DNA of 15,893 nt from JAYEJW01 sp034716535 (GCA_034716535.1 JAYEJW010000101.1:1-15893), one strand, 5' to 3'; shown: positions 7,580-15,460, counted from the first letter of the stretch. Numbers and translations: made by a program. The notes: generated by a model not told the origin, from the sequence alone.

Positions 7580-7642
7580 GATGGTTGAGATTTAGATGCC
7601 TTCCCAATTAGTTAGCGAAAGTTTGCATAGAGAGCGTAACCA

Positions 7643-8818
7643 GTGGCCATAATCTTGATGGCAGCCTACACGAACTACCGCCGAGACCCACGGGTGAAAC
7701 GCGAGGCGGAGGCGTTGGTGGAGGCAGGACACCGAGTCGTGTTTCTCGCGCGCCGCCAGCCTGGTGAGCCAAACTGCGAGTCGATTGCAGGCGTGGAGGT
7801 CATCAAAACCCCCGGCCTGAAAACCAAATGCACTTCGTTCTCGGAGTACATGATCGACTACTTCACATTCTTTCTCATGATTCAGGTGCACCTGTTCCGG
7901 CATCCGCGGCGATACCAACTCATCCATATCAATAACATGCCCGACTTCCTTGTATTCGCAACCTGGCTTCCGCGTTTGCTGGGACGCCCGGTGATACATG
8001 ATGTACACGATTTGATGCCAGAGCTTTATATGGAGAAATTTGCCTCAGGCGAAAAACATTGGGTCCTGCGAGTGCTCGAAGCGCAGGAAAGGTGGGCCGG
8101 AAAATTTGCTTCGGCGGTCCTCACAGTTGAAGAGCGCTTGAGGGATATCCTTTCCGGACGTGGTATCCGACGTGAGAAGATTCATGTCTTGATGAACCTC
8201 CCCGATGATCGCGTTTTTGCCCAGCGAACGACGCAACTCCCAAAACCTGACAACACGCCGTTCGTCATGGTTTATCATGGTACGCTTGCGCGCCGTCTCG
8301 GCTTGGATATCGCAATCGAGGCCGTGGCTAAAGCCAAGGACGCGATTCCCCGCCTGGAACTGCGCGTTATCGGCGCAGGCGAGGAGCGCGACCGCTTGAT
8401 TGCGTTGCGCAACCGGCTTGGCGTTCAAAACAATGTGATGTTCAGCGACGGGTTCGTTCCGGTAGAGAAGATCCCGGCGTTGATCGATGACGCGGATGTC
8501 GGCCTGATCCCTTTGCGCATTTCCAGCGGTACGGACATCATGCTCCCCACCAAATTGCTCGAATACGTTAGTGTGGGCATCCCTTGTATCGTGCCCAGGA
8601 CAGGTACGATCACGCGCTATTTCGATGAGGAAATGGTGCAATTCTTCGAGGCCGAGAACAGCGATTCGCTCAGCGACGCGATCATCGCGCTGTATCGAGA
8701 ACCCGACAAACGGGCCAACCTTTCCCGTCAGGCGACCGAACGTTTCGGTAAGATTCATCGCTGGGGTCAACACAAGAACGTCTACACCAGTTTGGTTGAG
8801 GATTTGCTCAAGAGATAG
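7643..8818 (+). CDS. Glycosyltransferase family 4, on the opposite strand
   Basis: A 391-residue GT-B glycosyltransferase, the only gene on the plus strand. The N-terminal domain begins ILMAAYTNYRRDPRVKREAEAL, a common opening of this family, and has HDVHDLMPELY near residue 116. The C-terminal domain has YHGTLARRLGLDIAIEA, LRVIGAGEERDRL, DADVGLIPLR and LPTKLLEYVSVGIPCIVPR, with the expected Glu in KLLEY. No membrane segments stand out, though it may bind the membrane surface. GTG 7643 is used because the first strand begins there; ATG 7658 is the alternative and would remove part of that strand. It diverges from wzx (63-base gap) and converges on the dehydrogenase gene (62-base gap), so it needs its own promoter, which I could not identify with confidence. 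Confidence 0.88.
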   Translation: MAIILMAAYTNYRRDPRVKREAEALVEAGHRVVFLARRQPGEPNCESIAGVEVIKTPGLKTKCTSFSEYMIDYFTFFLMIQVHLFRHPRRYQLIHINNMPDFLVFATWLPRLLGRPVIHDVHDLMPELYMEKFASGEKHWVLRVLEAQERWAGKFASAVLTVEERLRDILSGRGIRREKIHVLMNLPDDRVFAQRTTQLPKPDNTPFVMVYHGTLARRLGLDIAIEAVAKAKDAIPRLELRVIGAGEERDRLIALRNRLGVQNNVMFSDGFVPVEKIPALIDDADVGLIPLRISSGTDIMLPTKLLEYVSVGIPCIVPRTGTITRYFDEEMVQFFEAENSDSLSDAIIALYREPDKRANLSRQATERFGKIHRWGQHKNVYTSLVEDLLKR

Positions 8819-8880
8819 CTTGTCCCGAGGCGCCTTCTTTAAGGAGAATGTGCAGAGCAGCATGAGATCACGCTCCGCTC

Positions 8881-10176
8881 TCAGCACCGTTCGGGGCGCG
8901 AGGATCGGCCGATCCCGAAGTAAAGCAACCCGGCAGCTTCAGCCTCTTCTTGGTCCCAGAAATTGCGCCCGTCGAGTAAGACCTTCACACCAGCCTCTCG
9001 CCAGGCTATGAAGTCCGGCTGTGCAAACTCTTCATGTGCCGTGCTAAGAAGGACAACACGAGCGTCCTCCGCCGAGCCGGGCTCAAAACCCGCTTCCTGC
9101 AGTTGCTGGTCGGTGTAATGAGGGTCTTCGATGGTCACGAGCGCGCCGCGTTGTCGGAGCTCGTCCCGCAGCGTGTAAGCCGGGCTGAAGGTATCCACTT
9201 TGACGCCTGGTCGGAATGCGAGACCCAGAATGTGCACCGTCTGTCCGCTCAGCGACTTCCAGACCGCCGCAACGCGTTCCAACTGCCTGACGGGCTGCTG
9301 GTCGTTTATCTCGCGCGCGGCTTCCGAAATGTGTTGCCTGATGCCTAATCGCCGAGATTCTCGCGTCAGGAAATAGGGATACACAGGGGTGCAATGACCG
9401 CCAACGCCAATACCGGGCAGGAGCAGATTTGCTTCTCCGTCGGTGTTGGCGGCCACTCGAACCCGCTCGAAATCCACACCGGCCACCTCGCAGAAGGCCG
9501 CGAGCTCATTGGCCAGGGCTATGTTCACGTCGCGATAGAGCATGCCCAATAGTTTGGTCATCTCGGCCGCTTCGATGGTGCCCACGTCGTCGACCGGCGC
9601 ACCGAGATATTCGCTGTACAGCGCCACGGCGCGTTCGCGCGAAGCGGCATCCAACCCGCCCACAACCTTCGGGGTGCTCTCAAGCCGCGCTAACACTAGG
9701 TTGGCCTTCACCCGCTCCGGACTGTAGGCCACAAAAAAATCCTCACCGGCGGTCAAGCCGCTGTGCTGTTCCAGCACTGGGATCAGACGACGCCGGGTTC
9801 CTCCAACGGCGATCGTCGTCTCGTAGACCACGAGCGTTCCGCGTCGCAGCCCTTTAGCGACCTCCGCTGAAGCGAGTTGGAGAATACTGAAATCGATGTC
9901 ACGGTCGGGATTCAGATGGGCGGGCACGATCACGACAATAACGTCGGACTCGGACGAAGCCTTAGCGGTGTCCGTCGTTGCGCTTAGCCGACCCGCTTCG
10001 TTCAAAGCGACTATGAGCTCCGCTAGGCCTGGCTCCTCGTAAGGACAAATGCCGGCCTGCATCGATCCAACGAGTGCCGGATTGATATCGCTCACCGTCA
10101 CGGACGCGCCGTGCTTGCCAAACATGCAGGCAAGAGGAAGGCCCATCCGGCCGCCACCTACGACAGTGATCTTCAT
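8881..10176 (-). CDS. Nucleotide-sugar 6-dehydrogenase (UDP-GlcNAc/UDP-ManNAc dehydrogenase-like)
   Basis: Oxidises the C6 hydroxyl of a UDP-sugar to a carboxylate with two NAD+. With amino-sugar genes around it, UDP-GlcNAc or UDP-ManNAc is the likely substrate rather than UDP-glucose (inference). At 431 residues it is full length. Motifs: VGGGRMGLPLA (6-16), YETTI (118-122), YSPERV (151-156), EMTKLL with the conserved Lys208, RDVNIALANELA (215-226), and the catalytic Cys262 in GGHCTPVYPYFL (259-270). Many WecC/WbpA enzymes have Asp before the second Pro of that motif; here it is Tyr. The C-terminal UDP-binding part (HILGLAFRPGVKVDTFSPA) is intact. The start overlaps the aminotransferase stop as ATGA. 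Confidence 0.9.
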   Translation of the reverse strand: MKITVVGGGRMGLPLACMFGKHGASVTVSDINPALVGSMQAGICPYEEPGLAELIVALNEAGRLSATTDTAKASSESDVIVVIVPAHLNPDRDIDFSILQLASAEVAKGLRRGTLVVYETTIAVGGTRRRLIPVLEQHSGLTAGEDFFVAYSPERVKANLVLARLESTPKVVGGLDAASRERAVALYSEYLGAPVDDVGTIEAAEMTKLLGMLYRDVNIALANELAAFCEVAGVDFERVRVAANTDGEANLLLPGIGVGGHCTPVYPYFLTRESRRLGIRQHISEAAREINDQQPVRQLERVAAVWKSLSGQTVHILGLAFRPGVKVDTFSPAYTLRDELRQRGALVTIEDPHYTDQQLQEAGFEPGSAEDARVVLLSTAHEEFAQPDFIAWREAGVKVLLDGRNFWDQEEAEAAGLLYFGIGRSSRPERC

Positions 10177-11390
10177 GCTCTTTCAGTCCTCAAGCGTTCT
10201 TGTCGGACGTCAAGTGCCTGACGGAGCGAGTGAACGGCCTGATTTTGGTCTTCGACCGTCATTTGCGGATAGAGTGGTAGGATGATGCTGCGATCCTGCG
10301 CTTCCTCGCTTTTTTGCAAGTTGGTACAACTGACGGGCCCGCATTCACACCTCTGGTTCAATCTCGACGCACAGGACCAAGCCGCAGGCGGGTAGGCAGC
10401 CTCGCGATGCGAGCACATGATGCCCCGCCGCGTCGCGACACCAGCATCCAGCATATGCTGCATGACGCCCCGCTGGTTGCTGCTGTCCGGTAGGCGGACA
10501 CAATAGCTTTGCCAGTTGCTGCGTGCCCACTCCGGCTCTCGGGGCAGGCCAAGCGCCGGGACGTCGGATAGGATGGCCGTGTATCGCGCTGCGAGCTCGC
10601 GACGCTTGTCGACGATCTCGGGGAGGCGTTTGAGCTGCTCGCAACCAACGGCGGCCTGCAGGTCGGTCATCCGGAAGTTGAAGCCTAACTCGGGGTAACT
10701 CTCGAAGATCACATCGGACGAGGCATGGCGCTTGGTGTCCGGTACGCTCATGGAGTGCTGGCGCAGACCCCGGAACTGGCTGTCCCAGACGGCATTGCGC
10801 GTCGTCAGCATGCCGCCCTCGCCGGCCGTGATCACCTTGCGCGGGTGGAAGGAGAAACAGGCGATGTCGCCGTGGGGCTTCCCGATGCGCTCCCAGTGCG
10901 CACCGACACGAATCTCGCTGCCGATGGCGCAAGCGGCGTCTTCGATGACTGGCAGGCCGTGCCGGGAAGCCGCCTCCAGAATCGACGGCAGATCGCAGGG
11001 CATGCCCATCTGGTGCACTACAAGGATGGCCTTGGTGTGTTCGGTGATCGCAGACTCGATCAGCGCGGGATCGATGTTGTAGGTCTCCGGGTCGATATCC
11101 ACGAAAACGGGTATGGCGCCGCAATAACGGATGCTGTTGGCGGTCGCGATGAATGAGTGACTCACGGTGATGACCTGGTCGCCCGGTTTGACGCCGACCG
11201 CGAGAAGCGCCATGTGGAGTGCCGTGGTACAGCTCGATACCGCGCAGGCATGCTCGGCTCCTACGTAAGCCGCGAATGCCCGCTCGAACTCGGCCACCCG
11301 GGGGCCCTGGCTGACCCAACCGGACCGCAACGCCTCGGTAGCTGCCGCGACCTCTTCTTCGCCGATCGTGGGCTTGGTTATCGGGATCAT
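10173..11390 (-). CDS. DegT/DnrJ/EryC1/StrS sugar aminotransferase (first copy from left)
   Basis: A PLP-dependent enzyme that transfers an amino group, usually from glutamate, to a keto-nucleotide sugar. From ATG 11390 it has 405 residues. Motifs: SSCTTALHMALLA (52-64), FVDIDPETYNID (96-107), IEDAACAIGS (149-158), and the PLP Lys185 in SFHPRKVITAGEGGM. Near the C-terminus is a Cys-rich stretch (CECGPVSC and flanking Cys, about 10322-10415), followed by the normal SEEAQDRSIILPLYPQM. ATG 11390 overlaps the upstream TGA as ATGA and gives the family-typical start MIPITKPTIGEEE; ATG 11405 is the longer alternative. It is only distantly similar to the second DegT gene (13086-14192), so this is not a recent duplication, and the two probably act on different keto sugars. 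Confidence 0.9.
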   Translation of the reverse strand: MIPITKPTIGEEEVAAATEALRSGWVSQGPRVAEFERAFAAYVGAEHACAVSSCTTALHMALLAVGVKPGDQVITVSHSFIATANSIRYCGAIPVFVDIDPETYNIDPALIESAITEHTKAILVVHQMGMPCDLPSILEAASRHGLPVIEDAACAIGSEIRVGAHWERIGKPHGDIACFSFHPRKVITAGEGGMLTTRNAVWDSQFRGLRQHSMSVPDTKRHASSDVIFESYPELGFNFRMTDLQAAVGCEQLKRLPEIVDKRRELAARYTAILSDVPALGLPREPEWARSNWQSYCVRLPDSSNQRGVMQHMLDAGVATRRGIMCSHREAAYPPAAWSCASRLNQRCECGPVSCTNLQKSEEAQDRSIILPLYPQMTVEDQNQAVHSLRQALDVRQERLRTERA

Positions 11391-12340
11391 TGCGCTCGCC
11401 ACCATTCCACTAACCGCTGCAAGCCTCCTTCTAGAGAAGTCGTCGCCTCGAAGCCGACCATTTCGCGAGCCTTCTCGATGTCCGCCAAGCGCCGCTGCAC
11501 GGGGTTGACTTTGCGGGGCGGCTGATGCTCCGGAAGTAAGCTAGAGCCCATGACCCGCGAGAGCATCTCGGCGAGCTGCCTTAGGCTGGTCTCCGTTCCG
11601 CTGGCCACGTTGAACACCTCGTCTGTGACGTCTGCCTTGGCCGCCAGGATATTGGCCCGCGCGACGTCTTCGATGTAGACGAAGTCCATTGTCTGATGGC
11701 CATCACCAAAGATCAGCGGCGGCTCGCCCGCGGCGATGCGCTCCATCCACCGGATCAGCACCTCCGTGTACACGCCGTGGATGTCCATCCGCGGTCCGTA
11801 GACGTTGAAGAAGCGCAGCGCCACATAGTCTAGCCCGTACATCTGGTGAAAGCTGCGCAGTAGTCCCTCGTTGAAGGTCTTGGCGGCGCCGTACAGGGTG
11901 CGGTTGTTGTAGGGGTGATGCGACTCCGTGGTGGGAAACTGCTCGGCCATCCCGTAGACGGAGGCGGACGATGCGGCGATGACCTTTTCCACCTTGTACT
12001 TGACGCACAGCTCGAGCAGGTCGAAGGTGGCCTCTATCATGACTTCGATTGCGAGGCGAGGGTCTTCCGCGCATTGGGTGATGCGCAAGGCAGCCTGATG
12101 AAACACAATGTCTGAATTGCTGACCAACTCTTCCAAGAGGCCGCGGTCCCGGATGTTCGCTTCGAGCAGACGCACCCGGCCGCCGGCCATTGCTCCAGCG
12201 AGGTTCTCGGGCCGCCCGCGCTCCATGTTGTCGATGGCGACGACCTCGGAGCAACCCTCTTCCACCAAAAGGTCGATGATGTGGGAGCCGATAAAACCCG
12301 CGCCGCCAGTGACTAGGATGTTCTTGCCTTCAAGCTTCAT
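11387..12340 (-). CDS. Extended SDR, nucleotide-sugar epimerase/dehydratase
   Basis: An NAD(P)-dependent extended SDR of 317 residues from ATG 12340. Motifs: LVTGGAGFIGSH (9-20), FHQAALR (80-86), SSASVYG (124-130), Tyr150 and Lys154 in YGAAK, and RFFNVYGPRMD. Its overall pattern resembles WbpP- and GalE-type UDP-hexose or UDP-N-acetylhexosamine C4-epimerases and related uncharacterised SDRs of O-antigen loci; Ser-Ala-Ser in place of Thr-(Asp/Ser)-Glu argues against a 4,6-dehydratase. It could supply a 4-epimer, or a 4-keto sugar for the aminotransferase that follows it with an ATGA junction. ATG 12340 is chosen by family alignment. No good ribosome-binding site precedes it; the frame is open upstream to ATG 12394, so 18 extra N-terminal residues are possible. 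Confidence 0.8.
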   Translation of the reverse strand: MKLEGKNILVTGGAGFIGSHIIDLLVEEGCSEVVAIDNMERGRPENLAGAMAGGRVRLLEANIRDRGLLEELVSNSDIVFHQAALRITQCAEDPRLAIEVMIEATFDLLELCVKYKVEKVIAASSASVYGMAEQFPTTESHHPYNNRTLYGAAKTFNEGLLRSFHQMYGLDYVALRFFNVYGPRMDIHGVYTEVLIRWMERIAAGEPPLIFGDGHQTMDFVYIEDVARANILAAKADVTDEVFNVASGTETSLRQLAEMLSRVMGSSLLPEHQPPRKVNPVQRRLADIEKAREMVGFEATTSLEGGLQRLVEWWRAQ

Positions 12341-12403
12341 AACAGTCGAAAACTTTTTTGCTCTGTGGCCAGATCCAGCGGGTAACTCTATCATCGATGC
12401 GGA

Positions 12404-13120
12404 TCACTCGTGCTCCGGCGGCGGCTCATCGCGCCAGCCGATGACCTTGGCCGGAACGCCCGCGACCTTCGCGAACGGCGGAACGTTGCGGGTCACCACC
12501 GCTCCGGCGCCCACTATCGCCCCTTTGCCGACCGTCACCCCCGGAAGCAGCACGGCCCCGGTACCGACGTCGGCCCAGTCCTCCACCCGTACCGGTTTTA
12601 TCACCAGGTCGGTTTCGATGATCGGACGGTCTATCGGAACGCCCGTGTGGCTCGATCCGAGCACCTTGGCGCCCGGCCCCCACCCGACATATTCTCCCAG
12701 CACTAGATCCCGGGCATCGAAGTAGCTTTGCGGCCCGATCCAAACGTAGTCGCCGATCCTGCAGCAGCCGTCGAAGCGTCCCTGGATGAAGGCGTGGCTC
12801 CCGATAAATACGCCGTCTCCGATCTCGAACGTCTCGGGATGCTTGAACCCAGCACCCGGCTCCACCCGGAGTCCCGGGCCGCAGGATTTCGCAAGCGCCG
12901 ACAGGAGTATGCGACTCATTAACGCATCGAGCATTCCGTGGCCGTGACCGAAGCGGCCGTAGAGCTCGATCAAGCCCTCGCGGGTGTAATGCCCGCGCAG
13001 TTCCTCAACGAGCTCTCGAACGTAAGCGGGGTCGGAGCCGGTCCTATGTCGTCCGTGCACCGCCTGCACCATGCGCTCGTCGTCCTCATGCGGCACGGGC
13101 AATGTTCTCTCGTACCGCAT
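12404..13120 (-). CDS. Hexapeptide-repeat (left-handed beta-helix) acyltransferase
   Basis: Left-handed beta-helix acyltransferases act as trimers and transfer acetyl or similar groups to sugar amines or hydroxyls from acyl-CoA. From ATG 13120 the product has 238 residues. The first 75 or so are polar and partly helical (AYVRELVEELRGHYTREGLIELYGRFG). After that come the imperfect hexapeptide turns (IGDGVFIGSHAFI, CRIGDYVWIGPQSYF, VGTGAVLLPGVTVGKGAIVGAGAVV), and the end is the usual VAGVPAKVIGWR. A likely catalytic His is in GSSHTG. The helical N-terminal part is longer than in WbpD-type N-acetyltransferases. Being between two amino-sugar genes, it probably acylates the amino group made by the upstream aminotransferase. 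The start overlaps the aminotransferase end by 35 bases; ATG 13072 is a shorter alternative. Confidence 0.82.
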   Translation of the reverse strand: MRYERTLPVPHEDDERMVQAVHGRHRTGSDPAYVRELVEELRGHYTREGLIELYGRFGHGHGMLDALMSRILLSALAKSCGPGLRVEPGAGFKHPETFEIGDGVFIGSHAFIQGRFDGCCRIGDYVWIGPQSYFDARDLVLGEYVGWGPGAKVLGSSHTGVPIDRPIIETDLVIKPVRVEDWADVGTGAVLLPGVTVGKGAIVGAGAVVTRNVPPFAKVAGVPAKVIGWRDEPPPEHE

Positions 13121-14192
13121 CGCAGACTTCTTCCACCTGACTGCGCTTCAGCTCCGGGAACATCGGCAGGGACAACAACTCCGTTGCCGCCTGCTCGGTG
13201 ACCGGGAAATCTCCCTCGGAGTACCCGAACTCGGCGTAGACCTTCTGCAGATGAACCGGAATCGGATAGTGAATTCCGGTTTGGATCTCGCGGGCCTGGA
13301 GCGCCTGCTGTATGGCGTCTCGTCCCGGCGTACGCACCGCGTAGACGTGATAAACGTGCCGCGCATAGTCTTCTTGCACGGGCGTCCGTACACCGGCGTC
13401 GGCCAAGAGCTCGTTATAAGACTCCGCATGCCGGCGGCGTGCTTCTGTCCACGCGTCCAGATGGCGGAGCTTCACGCGCAAGATCGCTCCCTGTATCCCC
13501 TCCATCCGGTAATTGAAGCCCTTGTAGTCATGGCGATACTTGCGCGACTGGCCCCAATCCCGGAGCATGCGGATGCGTTGGGCGAAGTCCTCGTTATTGG
13601 TGACTACCATGCCGCCCTCGCCGCACGCGCCGAGGTTCTTTCCCGGATAAAAGCTAAAGCAGCCCAGGTCACCAATCGAGCCCACGCGTCGGCCCTTGTA
13701 TTCGGCACTGTGGGCCTGTGCCGCGTCTTCGATCACGACCAGGTTGTGGCGACGAGCAATCCCCAGGATGGGGTCCAAGTCCGCAGGCTGGCCGTGAAGA
13801 TGCACGGGCAGGATCGCCTTAGTGCGCTCCGTAATGGCGGCTTCCACCTTGGTCACATCCATGTTTAAAGTCCTTGGGTCGACATCCACGAACACCGGTC
13901 GCGCCCCTGCGTAATCGACTGCGGCCACGGTAGCGACAAAGGTGCACGAAACCGTGATCACTTCATCCCCAGGACCGACTCCCGCAGCCAAGAGGGCCAG
14001 ATGCAGGGCGCTGGTGCCGGAATTGACCCCAACGCCGAACTTTCCACCGCTGTAATCCGCGAACTCCTCCTCGAAAGCGCCCACCTCATTACCTAAAACG
14101 TATTGCGTGCTTGCCAACGTCCGACTCGCTGCGGCGAGTAACTCGCGTTCGATGCTCGCAAACTGCGCCTTCAGATCGAGAAAGGGGACCAT
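13086..14192 (-). CDS. DegT/DnrJ/EryC1/StrS sugar aminotransferase (second copy)
   Basis: A PLP-dependent keto-sugar aminotransferase of 368 residues, similar in layout to WbpE/WlbC and FdtB. Motifs: VPFLDLKAQF (2-11), NSGTSALHLALLA (57-69), FVDVDPRTLNMD (101-112), HLHGQPADLD (131-140), IEDAAQAHSAEYKG (154-167), the PLP Lys185 in SFYPGKNLGACGEGG, and GFNYRMEGIQGAIL. It lies 4 bases after the Gfo/Idh oxidoreductase, the same pairing as in UDP-2,3-diamino-uronate pathways, where the oxidoreductase makes the 3-keto sugar and the aminotransferase makes the 3-amino sugar (established for WbpB/WbpE; inferred here). ATG 14192 is set by GGGAGG 8 bases upstream; a longer in-frame start near 14222 would overlap the upstream gene. 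Confidence 0.92.
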   Translation of the reverse strand: MVPFLDLKAQFASIERELLAAASRTLASTQYVLGNEVGAFEEEFADYSGGKFGVGVNSGTSALHLALLAAGVGPGDEVITVSCTFVATVAAVDYAGARPVFVDVDPRTLNMDVTKVEAAITERTKAILPVHLHGQPADLDPILGIARRHNLVVIEDAAQAHSAEYKGRRVGSIGDLGCFSFYPGKNLGACGEGGMVVTNNEDFAQRIRMLRDWGQSRKYRHDYKGFNYRMEGIQGAILRVKLRHLDAWTEARRRHAESYNELLADAGVRTPVQEDYARHVYHVYAVRTPGRDAIQQALQAREIQTGIHYPIPVHLQKVYAEFGYSEGDFPVTEQAATELLSLPMFPELKRSQVEEVCDAVRENIARAA

Positions 14193-14196
14193 GTGA

Positions 14197-15225
14197 CTAT
14201 ACCTCCCTACCGTTCCATCCAAGCTTAACGGGACGCCCTCGCTCGCTCAACGAGCGAGTTGCTGCCTCCAGTATCTGGACCACACGCAGCCCAGCTTGCC
14301 CGTCGCTGAGGGAGCGTTCTCCTGAGGTGACACATTGCGCAAAGTGCGCCGCCTCCACTTGGAGGGCCTCCGTCACCTCTAACCTGGGCGCCCACATATC
14401 GCCTGTTCGGTAGCCAATCCGCTGCTGATAGACATCCTCTTTGTTGCCATCCATCGTTATTCCCTTGTCATATACCTTTATCTTTTCGCTTGGCTCCAAG
14501 TCATCGTAGACGATCATCTTGCGGCTGCCGCCAATCAGGGTTCGCCGTACCTTGACAGGAGCCAACCAATTGACGTGCAAATGGGCAACGGCGTTATCCT
14601 CAAAAAAAACTGTAAGAAACGCAACGTTCGTTGGCTTCCCTTCTATATGGCTCATTCCACAAGCGGACACTGCAGCCGGCCTCGATGAAAACACGTAATC
14701 CATGATCGACAAGTCGTGAACTGCCAAGTCCCAGATGACATCGACATCAGACTGGAAGAGGCCAAGGTTCACGCGCACCGAGTCGTAGTAGTATAGGTTT
14801 CCAAGCTCGCCCGCCTCCATCAATTGCCGAATCTTTCCCACGGCACCGGTGTATATGAAGGTATGGTCGACGTGAAGGACCAAACTCCGTTTTTCCGCTT
14901 CCGCTATTAATCTTTCCGCTTGTTCCGCGGTTTCCGTTAGCGGCTTTTCGATGAAGACGTGCTTGCCTGCACGAAGCGCCTGAATCGCCAGTTCGTAATG
15001 AGACGAAACCGGTGTTGCGATCGCTACGGCGTCGATGTTTCCGCTCGACACTAGTGTGTGAAAGTCGGTTGTGACCTCAATGGCAGGAAAACGCCTTTTG
15101 GCCAAACCAAGCCGCTGCTCATCCAGATCGGCGACGGCCCCCACCTCCGTTTCCGAGGCTCCCGAGAAGTTTCTGACAAGATTGGGCCCCCAGTAACCAT
15201 ACCCGATAACGCCAACGTTGATCAT
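14197..15225 (-). CDS. Gfo/Idh/MocA-family NAD(P)-dependent oxidoreductase
   Basis: A soluble two-domain oxidoreductase of 342 residues. The N-terminal Rossmann domain starts MINVGVIGYGYWGPNLVRNF. The conserved EKPLT (93-97) holds the catalytic Lys94, and WDLAVHDLSIMDY (165-177) holds the His170 expected near the substrate. In amino-sugar loci such enzymes (WlbA, WbpB) oxidise C3 of UDP-GlcNAc-uronate to a 3-keto sugar for a DegT aminotransferase, and an aminotransferase gene does follow by 4 bases. The GYGYWGPN cofactor loop differs from that of Pseudomonas WbpB as I remember it, so substrate and cofactor recycling are inferred from context only. ATG 15225 has GAGAGG 9 bases upstream and is the only reasonable start. 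Confidence 0.88.
   Translation of the reverse strand: MINVGVIGYGYWGPNLVRNFSGASETEVGAVADLDEQRLGLAKRRFPAIEVTTDFHTLVSSGNIDAVAIATPVSSHYELAIQALRAGKHVFIEKPLTETAEQAERLIAEAEKRSLVLHVDHTFIYTGAVGKIRQLMEAGELGNLYYYDSVRVNLGLFQSDVDVIWDLAVHDLSIMDYVFSSRPAAVSACGMSHIEGKPTNVAFLTVFFEDNAVAHLHVNWLAPVKVRRTLIGGSRKMIVYDDLEPSEKIKVYDKGITMDGNKEDVYQQRIGYRTGDMWAPRLEVTEALQVEAAHFAQCVTSGERSLSDGQAGLRVVQILEAATRSLSERGRPVKLGWNGREV
14201..14207 (-). promoter_or_regulatory. Ribosome-binding site fixing the start of the second aminotransferase
   Basis: GGGAGGT on the minus strand, 8 bases before ATG 14192. It lies across the last codons of the upstream oxidoreductase gene, so translation of the two genes is probably coupled. It favours ATG 14192 over the longer frame that opens at 14222. 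Confidence 0.7.
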
Positions 15226-15460
15226 TTTGAGAAGCCTCTCATAGTGCGCGTCTAGTAGATAATAACAACTTCGAGGATCCGAACGTATCTACCTCCGCCC
15301 TCCGGCTCCACCGAGTCTGGCGAATGTAAGATACCTCTTTCCGCTTGTTCCGGCAGTTGAGTTCCGATGAGCGTTCAAGTCCTCTAGAGCAATGGCTTGT
15401 AGGCATTATTGCCCTTCTAAAGCCGTCGCTCAAGACATTGCCTTCGTCGCCACACGCCTT
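15226..15460. other. Gene-free stretch between wzz remnant and amino-sugar module
   Basis: About 235 bases with no convincing gene; the frames open here give peptides without recognisable features. It should hold the promoter for the minus-strand module starting at 15225, if that has its own. The best -10-like hexamer on the minus strand is TATTAT at 15259-15264, but no good -35 partner sits 16-18 bases upstream, so this is only a weak candidate. A small hairpin (TGAGA, GGCT, TCTCA at 15228-15241) includes the ribosome-binding site of the oxidoreductase gene. The missing C-terminal part of wzz is not found here in any frame that I can read. Confidence 0.4.

Noticed and set aside
7580..7642. 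Promoter-like hexamers between the divergent wzx and glycosyltransferase genes (TTGAGA on plus; TCTAAA on minus)
   Set aside because: Neither has a second hexamer with a good match at proper spacing, so no promoter is annotated, although promoters for one or both genes may well lie here.
8819..8880. Possible bidirectional terminator between convergent genes
   Set aside because: Only stems of 4-5 base pairs were found, without a run of T on either strand.
8045..8887. A 280-codon minus-strand frame under the plus-strand glycosyltransferase
   Set aside because: The plus-strand frame has clear GT4 motifs throughout; the antisense product is rich in Gln, Arg and Asp without any recognisable pattern.
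10345..11319. A 324-codon minus-strand frame overlapping the first aminotransferase
   Set aside because: It is an Arg/Ala/His-rich shadow frame of the DegT gene, which carries all expected PLP-enzyme motifs.
13071..13868. A 265-codon plus-strand frame over the second aminotransferase
   Set aside because: It is antisense to a fully conserved DegT gene and has no family features.
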